A stretch of 64,000 bases of DNA, from positions 1 through 64,000 of the forward strand of contig CADCJI010000013.1 of assembly GCA_902801625.1 (NCBI GenBank), given 5' to 3'. This stretch comes from an uncultured Bacteroidia bacterium (lineage in GTDB: Bacteria; Bacteroidota; Bacteroidia; Bacteroidales; F082). The notes under the pieces were generated by a model. It was not told where the DNA came from, ran no database searches, and saw only the letters and a program-made list of their open reading frames with translations. Below are positions 57,340 to 64,000 of the stretch, in pieces. Made by a program: the position numbers and the translations under genes. Each line of letters starts with the position of its first letter. The first letter of the stretch is position 1.

Positions 57340-59094
57340 TTACGCCTCCAAAAAAGACGAAATCGAGGCATTTCCCGTCTTTTTTCGCAGGTTGGAGCGG
57401 TACTGCAGCACCGTGTTTTGGCTCAAACCCAACAAATCCGCCTCCTCCTTCGCGCGGAATTGCAGGAACGAAAGCACGAAAAGTTGGGCCTCCGTCTTGG
57501 TCAGATTGGGGTAGGCAGCCGCCACCCGTTCCATGGCTCCGGGATAGGCCGCCTCAAACTCTTCCATGATGCGCTCCAAGCGGTTCGGCACCTTCGCGCG
57601 GTAAAGGTCGGCCACCCGCTGCGGCAACATCGCCCGCGCCTGCTGCAAGGCATCGTCCGCTTGCGTCTGTAGTTGCTGCAGCGCTTCATCCACTGTCTGA
57701 AGCTGCTGCAAAGCATCATCCACCTGCGTCTGAAGCTGTTGCTTCTCCTCGTTCAAGGTCTGCGTCTCTGTCTCATGCTCCTTTCTCCGTTTGGCCATCC
57801 ACCACCACAGCCCAAGCCCCAAAACCAGCAGCACCACCATAGCCGTCACTACACCCCGCACCAAGCGTCGCCGTGCCGCCAACTGCTCGGCTTGCCGTCT
57901 CTCAGCCTCAGCCTTCTCCTGTTCCCACTGCAAATACTGCTGGAATAGGTCGTTCAATTGCGAGTTTCGTAACTGTTTATTGGCTGTCGAGGTCACATCT
58001 TCTACAAGGATTTGGGCATATTGACTGGCATTCAAGGTATCGCCCTCGCTTATGGCAATAATATGCAAAACTCTGGCAGCAAGTTTTTTGTCGATGGCTT
58101 CGTTTTCAGACTCAAACACAGGCATCAAATAGGCTTTTGCAGAATCATATTGCCTGATATCTTGGTAAATGTTGCCAATAGCCGGAAATCGGTGTAATCT
58201 TTCCGTTTCATTTGCTGCTTGAATCGCCATCCTTTTCAAACTGTCCAATGCCCTAATAGTGTCGTGATGCCACTCGTAATCAAACAATGCACGCGATGAA
58301 ACGATATCCCTGTAAATTAAATTGTTCCTGTCGGGCATGATTTCCAAAGCCCTATCATAGTAATAGGCCGCGCTGTCTGCAACCTTCAATTTGTCATATT
58401 GCTTTCCTATCCTGTAAAGCACGTTGGAAACTGCGTATGGAGAGGTAGGCGCAATCCTGGAGTAAATCAGGCTTTGCTTCCCGCAATAGATGGCAGGCTC
58501 TTGCATAAACTGTTTGGAAAACAACTCCACAAGTCGGTTATAAGTTAACGCCATAAACCGTGCCTTGTGTCCCACCAAAACCTTCTCCTCAAAATGTTCT
58601 TCCATCATCCGCAAGGCATTGAGATATTCCTCGCAAGCCTCAATAAGGCTATCCCGTTCATAATACCCCACACCATTAATATAATGCGCCCGCGCCGCCA
58701 AAAACGCATCCCTTTGTAGGGACGCACCGCGTGCGTCCGATTTACCGCGTGTGTCCGCTCCATCCATCCCCACAATCGAATCAAAAAACCCCACCGCCTT
58801 CACCAGCTCCTTCCTATTGCTCTGCCCATAATCATTCTTATAAAGCAGCTCCGCAATCAGCACCTGGCAATAATGCCCCTCAAACACATCCAAGCTATCC
58901 GCCTCGGGGCTTGCCGCAAACTCCATCATCACCGCCAAAGCACTATCCGCCCGCCACCACATCAAACTATCAATGGCGGATAATTTCAGGAGAGACGGTG
59001 TGGCCACCACCTCTTCAACCCTATCATCAACGGTTCGGGCACAGCCAACCACCATCAACGATAATAACACGACGATATGCAGATAGGTTTTCAT
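57340..59094 (-). CDS. TPR / transmembrane / LuxR-type HTH membrane regulator
   Basis: 584 residues: a lipobox (VVGC); TPR-type helices at about 30-390; a transmembrane helix at about 400-420 (GVVTAMVVLLVLGLGLWWW); a long glutamine-rich coiled coil with tandem QLQTQ.DDALQQ units; and a LuxR-like HTH (LTKTEAQLFVLSFLQFRAKEEADLLGLSQNTVLQYRSNLRKK). It is clearly homologous to the regulator at 20630 (shared VGHKA.FMAL.Y.RL), but carries about 12-15 extra residues (ADTRGKSDARGASLQ) encoded by a family B palindrome. It heads the T9SS cargo cassette. The ATG at 59094 is preferred over one three codons upstream. Confidence 0.85.
   Translation of the reverse strand: MKTYLHIVVLLSLMVVGCARTVDDRVEEVVATPSLLKLSAIDSLMWWRADSALAVMMEFAASPEADSLDVFEGHYCQVLIAELLYKNDYGQSNRKELVKAVGFFDSIVGMDGADTRGKSDARGASLQRDAFLAARAHYINGVGYYERDSLIEACEEYLNALRMMEEHFEEKVLVGHKARFMALTYNRLVELFSKQFMQEPAIYCGKQSLIYSRIAPTSPYAVSNVLYRIGKQYDKLKVADSAAYYYDRALEIMPDRNNLIYRDIVSSRALFDYEWHHDTIRALDSLKRMAIQAANETERLHRFPAIGNIYQDIRQYDSAKAYLMPVFESENEAIDKKLAARVLHIIAISEGDTLNASQYAQILVEDVTSTANKQLRNSQLNDLFQQYLQWEQEKAEAERRQAEQLAARRRLVRGVVTAMVVLLVLGLGLWWWMAKRRKEHETETQTLNEEKQQLQTQVDDALQQLQTVDEALQQLQTQADDALQQARAMLPQRVADLYRAKVPNRLERIMEEFEAAYPGAMERVAAAYPNLTKTEAQLFVLSFLQFRAKEEADLLGLSQNTVLQYRSNLRKKTGNASISSFLEA
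58716..58738. repeat. Family B palindrome in frame inside the TPR regulator
   Basis: GTAGGGACGCACCGCGTGCGTCC, a variant of the GTAGAGACG palindrome. The surrounding 45 bases (about 58714-58758) encode residues absent from the paralogue at 20630. Confidence 0.8.
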
Positions 59095-59100
59095 CGGCTG

Positions 59101-59108
59101 CAAAGGTA
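59101..59108 (-). promoter_or_regulatory. -7 element (TACCTTTG), near-leaderless
   Basis: Minus-strand TACCTTTG followed by CAG, identical to the element before the regulator at 2218. It ends 6 bases before the ATG at 59094. Confidence 0.5.
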
Positions 59109-59155
59109 GTCAAAATCCATTATTCGTTTCTTGTCGGAGGTTTCATTATTTATTC

Positions 59156-59163
59156 TAATTTTG
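59156..59163 (+). promoter_or_regulatory. -7 element of the GH92 gene
   Basis: TAATTTTG, exact match, with TTG at 59131-59133 about 22 bases upstream; the leader to the ATG at 59185 is about 15 bases. Confidence 0.5.
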
Positions 59164-59184
59164 CCCTTTAAAACTACCAAGCAA

Positions 59185-61554
59185 ATGAAAATACATCACT
59201 ATCTATTGGTTTTCATAGGATTAACGATGATCTGTTGCAGCGAACAACCCATTGTGACCACCGAGTCAGAACCCATTGCCGATTATATCCAATACGTTAA
59301 CCCCATCATCGGAACCAACGGCATGGGGCATACCTTCCCTGGGGCTTGTGCGCCATTCGGCATTGTGCAACTCAGCCCCGACACCGACACCGTGCCGCAC
59401 AACATCGATGGGGCTTACCAACCTCGCGTGTATGAGTATTGTGCTGGTTATCAACATAAAGACAGCACCATCGTGGGCTTCAGCCATACCCACTTTAGCG
59501 GCACGGGGCACTCTGATTTGGGCGACATCCTGGTGATGCCCGTTACGAGTGAAATCAAGTTCAATCCTGGGACGCAGACCAACCCCGATGCTGGCTATCG
59601 CTCTCGTTTCAGCCATGAAACGGAAATTGCCGTGCCAGGGTATTATGAGGTGTTTTTGCAGGATTATGGCATCAAAGCCCAACTGACCGCCACGGAACAC
59701 GCTGGTATCCATCGCTATACCTATCCCGAAGACCAAGACGGCAGCATCATCCTCGACTTGCAGCACGGCATCTACAACTACGACGGCAAGACCCTTTGGG
59801 CCAACCTCCGCGTGGAGAACGACACCCTGCTGACGGGCTACCGCATCACCAACGGCTGGGCGAGGACAAACTATACCTACTTCGCCATCAGTTTCAATCA
59901 ACCCATCAAGGACTATGGTTATCGTGAGTTAGAGAAACCCAAATATAATGGCGGCTGGGGCAAGTTCGATGTCAAACACAACTTCCCTGAAATGACAGGG
60001 CGCAAGATTGTGGCTTATTTCACCTTCGACAATCCCAACACTTTGGAGATGAAAGTTGCCCTCTCTGCCACCAGCACCGAGGGAGCCTTGCGCAACCTCC
60101 ACGCCGAGACCGATGGTCGCAATTTCGAGCAACTTCTCGTCGAAACCCAATCCAAATGGAACAAGGAACTCTCTATCCTGCAAGCCGAAGGCACCGAAGA
60201 TCAGAAGGCTATGCTATATACTTCGCTCTACCACACGATGATCAATCCCTCCATCTACATGGATGTGGATAGCCAATATCGCGGCCTCGACCACAACATC
60301 CACCAAGCCGAGGGCTTTACCAACTATACCGTGTTCTCGCTTTGGGACACCTACCGCGCTTTACACCCGCTCTTCAATGTACTGCAACCTCAACGCAATG
60401 CCGACATGGTGCAATCCATGCTGAAACACAGTGAGCAGAGTGTCCACGGACTGCTGCCCGTGTGGTCACACATGGGCAACGACAACTGGTGTATGATTGG
60501 CTACCACGCCGTTTCGGTGCTTTCGGATGCCTATGTCAAGGACGTAGTCCGTCATTGCGAGGAAAGAAGCAATCTAGAAATGATGTTAAATGCCATGCAA
60601 CGGAGTTCCATATGCCCGTATTATGTCAACCTCGACGACTATCAACAACTTGGTTATGTTCCCTTCGACAAGAACAGCGGTTGCGTCTCCATCACTTTGG
60701 AATATGCCTATGACGATTGGGCTATTTATCAAGCCGCTCTAAAGGCTAGAAACCAAGAGATGGCCAATACCTACAAACAACGCGCCGCTAACTGGCGTAA
60801 CACCTTCGACACGGAGTTGGGTTTTGCCCGTCCCAAGATGAGTGATGGCACTTGTAAAGCACCATTCAGCCTCTTCGACACCGAGGGCGAAGGCTTCGTG
60901 GAGGGCAACTCCTGGGTGTATTCGTTCTATGTGCCGCAGGATGTGAAAGGCCTTGTCGAGGCCATGGGCGGCGATGCACAATTCATCCACAATCTCGACA
61001 CCTTATTTGTCATGCAACTGCCGCCCGAGTTCTTCGAAAACACAGAAGATGTCACCGAGGAAGGCCTCATGGGCTGCTACAACCACGGCAACGAACCCGC
61101 ACATCATATCGCCTACCTTTACAACTGGACCTCACAACCTTACAAGACCCAATACTGGCTGCGCGAGATCATGAACCGCTTCTACAAAAACAACATCGAC
61201 GGCCTCTGCGGTAACGACGACTGCGGCCAGATGTCAGCCTGGTACATCTTCTCCGCGATGGGCTTCTATCCCGTCTGTCCCGGCAGCGACCAATATGTAT
61301 TAGGTGCACCTTATCTGCCCTATCTGAAAGTGCGCTTGGGCAATGGCAAGACATTGGAAATCAAGGCCCCAAAAGTGAGTGATGAGAATCGTTATATTCA
61401 AAAGGTGACATTTAACGGAAAAGAAATCAGCAAATTATATATCACCCATGAGCAATTGATGCAAGGTGGGGAACTGGTCTTCGAGATGGGTAGTAAGCCG
61501 AATCTGGAACGCGGCATGAGACCTGAGGACAAACCCTATTCGATGACAGAATGA
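59185..61554 (+). CDS. GH92 alpha-mannosidase lipoprotein
   Basis: 789 residues: a lipobox-like signal (LTMICC); an N-terminal beta domain (YVNPIIGTNGMGHTFPGACAPFG, HFSGTGHSDLGDILVMP); an (alpha/alpha)6 domain (FSLWDTYRALHPL); and the GH92 signature GNDDCGQMSAWYIFSAMGFYPVCPGS. Members are calcium-dependent exo-alpha-mannosidases acting on N-glycans or yeast mannan; linkage preference cannot be read. Residues VRHCEERSNLE (encoded at about 60546-60580) are read-through of a family A repeat half, in frame. The longer open frame starting at 59131 lacks a signal peptide, so 59185 is the start. Confidence 0.93.
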   Translation: MKIHHYLLVFIGLTMICCSEQPIVTTESEPIADYIQYVNPIIGTNGMGHTFPGACAPFGIVQLSPDTDTVPHNIDGAYQPRVYEYCAGYQHKDSTIVGFSHTHFSGTGHSDLGDILVMPVTSEIKFNPGTQTNPDAGYRSRFSHETEIAVPGYYEVFLQDYGIKAQLTATEHAGIHRYTYPEDQDGSIILDLQHGIYNYDGKTLWANLRVENDTLLTGYRITNGWARTNYTYFAISFNQPIKDYGYRELEKPKYNGGWGKFDVKHNFPEMTGRKIVAYFTFDNPNTLEMKVALSATSTEGALRNLHAETDGRNFEQLLVETQSKWNKELSILQAEGTEDQKAMLYTSLYHTMINPSIYMDVDSQYRGLDHNIHQAEGFTNYTVFSLWDTYRALHPLFNVLQPQRNADMVQSMLKHSEQSVHGLLPVWSHMGNDNWCMIGYHAVSVLSDAYVKDVVRHCEERSNLEMMLNAMQRSSICPYYVNLDDYQQLGYVPFDKNSGCVSITLEYAYDDWAIYQAALKARNQEMANTYKQRAANWRNTFDTELGFARPKMSDGTCKAPFSLFDTEGEGFVEGNSWVYSFYVPQDVKGLVEAMGGDAQFIHNLDTLFVMQLPPEFFENTEDVTEEGLMGCYNHGNEPAHHIAYLYNWTSQPYKTQYWLREIMNRFYKNNIDGLCGNDDCGQMSAWYIFSAMGFYPVCPGSDQYVLGAPYLPYLKVRLGNGKTLEIKAPKVSDENRYIQKVTFNGKEISKLYITHEQLMQGGELVFEMGSKPNLERGMRPEDKPYSMTE
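60546..60580. repeat. Family A repeat half-element in frame inside GH92
   Basis: GTCATTGCGAGGAAAGAAGC and flanks match one arm of the inverted repeats at 4526, 11696 and 54751; the complementary arm is missing. Encodes HCEERSNLE. Confidence 0.8.
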
Positions 61555-61555
61555 T

Positions 61556-61582
61556 GTAGAGTCGGTGTCACACCGTCTCTAC
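61556..61582. repeat. Family B palindrome after GH92 stop
   Basis: GTAGAGTCGGTGT and near-complement ACACCGTCTCTAC. It starts 2 bases past the GH92 stop codon and could serve as its terminator stem. Confidence 0.75.
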
Positions 61583-61597
61583 AAACCGAAAAATACC

Positions 61598-61605
61598 TAT
61601 TTTTG
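61598..61605 (+). promoter_or_regulatory. -7 element of mnmA
   Basis: TATTTTTG, exact TAnnTTTG, 17 bases before the mnmA ATG. Confidence 0.45.
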
Positions 61606-61622
61606 CAGAAAATATCTAACCT

Positions 61623-62705
61623 ATGAATATTGCCGCGTTGGTTTCGGGGGGTGTCGACAGCTCCGTGGTGGTGCCGCTACTCAAAGAGCAGGGCTACGAC
61701 CCGCATATCTTCTATATCAAGATCGGTATGGAAGGCAAGGAAGACCTGTCGAGCTGTCCGTCGGAGGAGGACATTGAAATCACGACCTACATCGCCAAGA
61801 AATACGGCTGCAAGTTCGACATTGTGGACCTGCAACACGAGTATTTTGAGACGGTCGGAAAATACACCATGGAGATGGTGCGAAAGGGCCTCACGCCCAA
61901 TCCCGACGTGATGTGCAACCGTTGGATTAAGCTCGGTGCCTTTGAGGAGAAAGAAGGTCACAATTTCGACAAGATTGCCACAGGTCATTATGCCCGCTCG
62001 TGGGAGGATGAAAACGGCATCTTCTGGCTCGGCACGGCGGCCGACACTTTCAAGGACCAGACCTATTTCTTAGGTCGCATCACATACGCACAACTAAGCA
62101 AGGTCATCTTCCCTATCGGCGACATCCCTAAACCCGAGGTGCGTCGTTTGGCCGCCCAATACAAGTTACCAAGCGCAGAACGCCATGACAGTCAAGGCAT
62201 CTGTTTCTTGGGAAAGATCAACTACAACGACTACATCCGCGAATACCTCGGCGAGATGCCTGGAGATATCGTTGAGCTCGAAACAGGCAAGAAACTGGGG
62301 CGTCACAAGGGCTTCTGGTTCCATACCATCGGACAGCGCAAAGGCTTGGGTCTCGGAGGCGGACCTTGGTTTGTGGTGAAAAAAGACATCCCGAACAACA
62401 TTGTCTATGTTTCGCAGGGCTACGACCCCGTGGCGCAATACACCAACATTGTTCCCTTGGGCGACTTGCAACCGATGAATCCTGCCTTGCAATTCATTGA
62501 TGGGCAGCGTATCCGCTTCAAAATACGCCATCAGCCTGAGTTCACTTATGGCCATATCCGCCTCACCGAGCGTGGTGCCGACATTGTTTCTGAACTAGCT
62601 ATCTCAGGTGTGGCACCTGGGCAGTTTGGGGTGGTTTACCATGAGATAGAACCTTATGTTATTGGTAGTGGAGTTATTATTGAGACCAATGAATACAATA
62701 GCTGA
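61623..62705 (+). CDS. mnmA: tRNA-specific 2-thiouridylase MnmA
   Basis: 360 residues: PP-loop ATPase motif SGGVDS (8-13), catalytic cysteines Cys98 (PDVMCNRWIK) and Cys194 (GICFLGK), ATGHYAR, and a C-terminal beta-barrel. It thiolates U34 of Lys, Glu and Gln tRNAs. Its end overlaps the start of the pseudouridine synthase gene by 17 bases, making an RNA-modification operon. Confidence 0.95.
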   Translation: MNIAALVSGGVDSSVVVPLLKEQGYDPHIFYIKIGMEGKEDLSSCPSEEDIEITTYIAKKYGCKFDIVDLQHEYFETVGKYTMEMVRKGLTPNPDVMCNRWIKLGAFEEKEGHNFDKIATGHYARSWEDENGIFWLGTAADTFKDQTYFLGRITYAQLSKVIFPIGDIPKPEVRRLAAQYKLPSAERHDSQGICFLGKINYNDYIREYLGEMPGDIVELETGKKLGRHKGFWFHTIGQRKGLGLGGGPWFVVKKDIPNNIVYVSQGYDPVAQYTNIVPLGDLQPMNPALQFIDGQRIRFKIRHQPEFTYGHIRLTERGADIVSELAISGVAPGQFGVVYHEIEPYVIGSGVIIETNEYNS

Positions 62706-63381
62706 TCGCATATTATACGAAGACAACCACCTCATCGTGGTCAACAAGCTCCCCTCTGAAATCGTACAAGGCGACAAGACGGGCGACAAATGCCTACTCG
62801 ATGATGTGAAAGAGTATATCAAGGAAAAGTACGACAAGCCAGGGAATATCTTTGCCGGCCTTGTCCATCGCATCGACCGCCCCGTGAGCGGCGCCGTGAT
62901 GTTTGCCAAGACGAGCAAAGCCCTGTCGCGCATGACCGTGAAGGTGAAAGACCGCGACTTTCGCAAAACCTATCTGGCCTTGGTGAAGAACCACCCGCCC
63001 AAGCAAGCCGATGTGTTGGAGGACTACCTTGTCAAGAACGAGAAGATGAACAAATCGTTCGTCGTGCCTAAAGGCACTAAAGAAGCCAAGTTGGCGCGAC
63101 TCAGCTATCGTGTAGTCGGCAAATCAGAGACTTTTTATCTACTTGAAGTCGAGTTGTTTACGGGAAGACACCATCAGATTCGTTGCCAGTTAGCGCACAT
63201 CGGTTGTCCCATCCGTGGCGACTTGAAATATGGCTATCCACGTAGTAATCCCGATGCTTCTATCAGCCTGCATGCTTGGCGCATCGCTTTTGAACATCCC
63301 GTTTTGAAGACACAAATAGAGATAACAGCGCCTTTGCCTGAAGTGGCTCCTTGGACTGCGTTTCAGCAGTTGTCGGATTAA
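62689..63381 (+). CDS. RluA-family pseudouridine synthase
   Basis: 230 residues: catalytic Asp63 in GLVHRIDRPVSG, then RKTYLALV, LEVELFTGRHHQIRCQLAHIGCPIRGDLKYG and HAWRIAFEHPV. No S4 domain is present, so it is a short RluA-type enzyme; whether the target is tRNA or 23S rRNA is not clear. The ATG at 62689 (MNTIADR) is chosen; an upstream in-frame start lies deeper inside mnmA. Confidence 0.92.
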   Translation: MNTIADRILYEDNHLIVVNKLPSEIVQGDKTGDKCLLDDVKEYIKEKYDKPGNIFAGLVHRIDRPVSGAVMFAKTSKALSRMTVKVKDRDFRKTYLALVKNHPPKQADVLEDYLVKNEKMNKSFVVPKGTKEAKLARLSYRVVGKSETFYLLEVELFTGRHHQIRCQLAHIGCPIRGDLKYGYPRSNPDASISLHAWRIAFEHPVLKTQIEITAPLPEVAPWTAFQQLSD

Positions 63382-63971
63382 AGATTACTTTCCTCTATTC
63401 GACTCTCAACGACTTCCACTTTGACTTCCTTGTCAGCACGACGAATGGCAAAGCCAAACATCATCATGATAAGGCCAAATACCAAAGCGATGATACCTGA
63501 CAAAATGATAAACCATTTCACGAAACCAAAGGGATGCGCTATGAGCAGCACGCCGAATGCTATGCTGAGAATAGCACTCACAATATAGAAGCCCTTGTTC
63601 CACAGGTTCTTGGTGCGCGACATCACAAGCAACATGAAAGCACCGATGATAGCTGCCCACATACCAATCAGAATCACCAATAATTTAAGGGCTTCTGTAG
63701 CATAAATAGCAGAAAGTACTCCAATGGTAATCAATGCCACTGCTTCCAAAAGAATCAAGCCCCAAGGCAATTTCTTTCTTATACGCATTATCGCGGCGAT
63801 CAAGAAAATAGCACCTGTTGCGGCAATACAGATGCCTGAAACACGCATGACTATCTCGAGAATGTCGATAAATTGCTCCGTAAACGAAATGGCTAACACA
63901 CCATAACCAATGGCGACGATTCCGCTCACAAGGAACGCGATCCAGCTAGAATTTGCTTTTTTGATTTCCAT
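63378..63971 (-). CDS. DUF308/HdeD-type membrane protein
   Basis: 197 residues with six predicted membrane helices arranged as repeated hairpins (SWIAFLVSGIVAIGYGVLAI, GICIAATGAIFLIAAIM, LLVILIGMWAAIIGAFML, FIILSGIIALVFGLIMMM), the DUF308 pattern. HdeD is linked to acid resistance in E. coli; a stress role here is only inferred. The hydrophilic C-terminus is acidic. It converges with the pseudouridine synthase gene, overlapping stop codons by 4 bases. Confidence 0.85.
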   Translation of the reverse strand: MEIKKANSSWIAFLVSGIVAIGYGVLAISFTEQFIDILEIVMRVSGICIAATGAIFLIAAIMRIRKKLPWGLILLEAVALITIGVLSAIYATEALKLLVILIGMWAAIIGAFMLLVMSRTKNLWNKGFYIVSAILSIAFGVLLIAHPFGFVKWFIILSGIIALVFGLIMMMFGFAIRRADKEVKVEVVESRIEESNL

Positions 63972-64000
63972 AGTAATATGATTTAGACGAGGTTCATAAT

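Overview
This window is a 64 kb chromosomal segment of a Bacteroidota bacterium, most likely an uncultured member of the order Bacteroidales. The reasons are: promoter-like TAnnTTTG (-7) elements in front of many genes; at least eight secreted proteins ending in type IX secretion system (T9SS) C-terminal sorting domains (YPNP...G...V.VYN..GQ.V..., ending in a basic residue); TlpA-like DUF4369 lipoproteins; TPR/transmembrane/LuxR-type regulators; and GH78 and GH92 exo-glycosidase lipoproteins. GC content looks intermediate by eye (not computed). I saw no rRNA, tRNA, CRISPR array, transposase or phage module.

Layout. 1-5.4 kb: an exported-protein fragment, a TPR-LuxR membrane regulator, an OmpR-type response regulator, pgi, a small ORF among nested repeats, and a DUF2147 protein. 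5.5-11.7 kb: a tripartite RND efflux operon (adaptor, permease, TolC) and a lipoprotein. 11.9-16.7 kb: a secreted peptidylarginine deiminase whose active-site layout matches the Porphyromonas gingivalis enzyme PPAD, then an arginase-fold protein lacking metal ligands and a deoxyhypusine-synthase-like protein. 16.7-20.5 kb: a DUF4160/DUF2442 pair, topA and cysQ. 20.6-25.5 kb: a second TPR regulator followed by two secreted proteins. 25.6-33.9 kb: two TlpA-like lipoproteins, mreB-mreC-mreD, purH and recJ. 33.9-36.7 kb: a CotH/lamin-tail T9SS protein and a secreted partner. 36.9-40 kb: radA, a small island (Imm11-like gene, hicBA) and a second copy of the radA 3' end. 40-48.9 kb: a beta-flower-like repeat protein, ruvC, a GH78 rhamnosidase, an HNH endonuclease, higBA, map and dnaG. 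49.1-59.1 kb: a third TPR regulator heading seven co-directional genes, five of them T9SS cargo proteins. 59.2-64 kb: GH92, mnmA, an RluA-family pseudouridine synthase and a DUF308 membrane protein.

Two themes stand out. First, all three TPR-transmembrane-LuxR regulators lie immediately upstream of, and co-directional with, exported-protein genes, and all three have a -7 element within about 6-10 bases of the start codon. This suggests membrane-tethered local regulators of surface-protein cassettes. Second, the segment is densely seeded with short dispersed palindromic repeats of at least nine unrelated families. They lie between genes, at stop codons, and in frame inside genes (GH78, GH92, cysQ, the third TPR regulator). 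One pair of duplicated upstream regions preserves what looks like an empty and a filled insertion site. Repeat read-through also creates false N-terminal extensions, so several starts here are placed downstream of the longest open frame.
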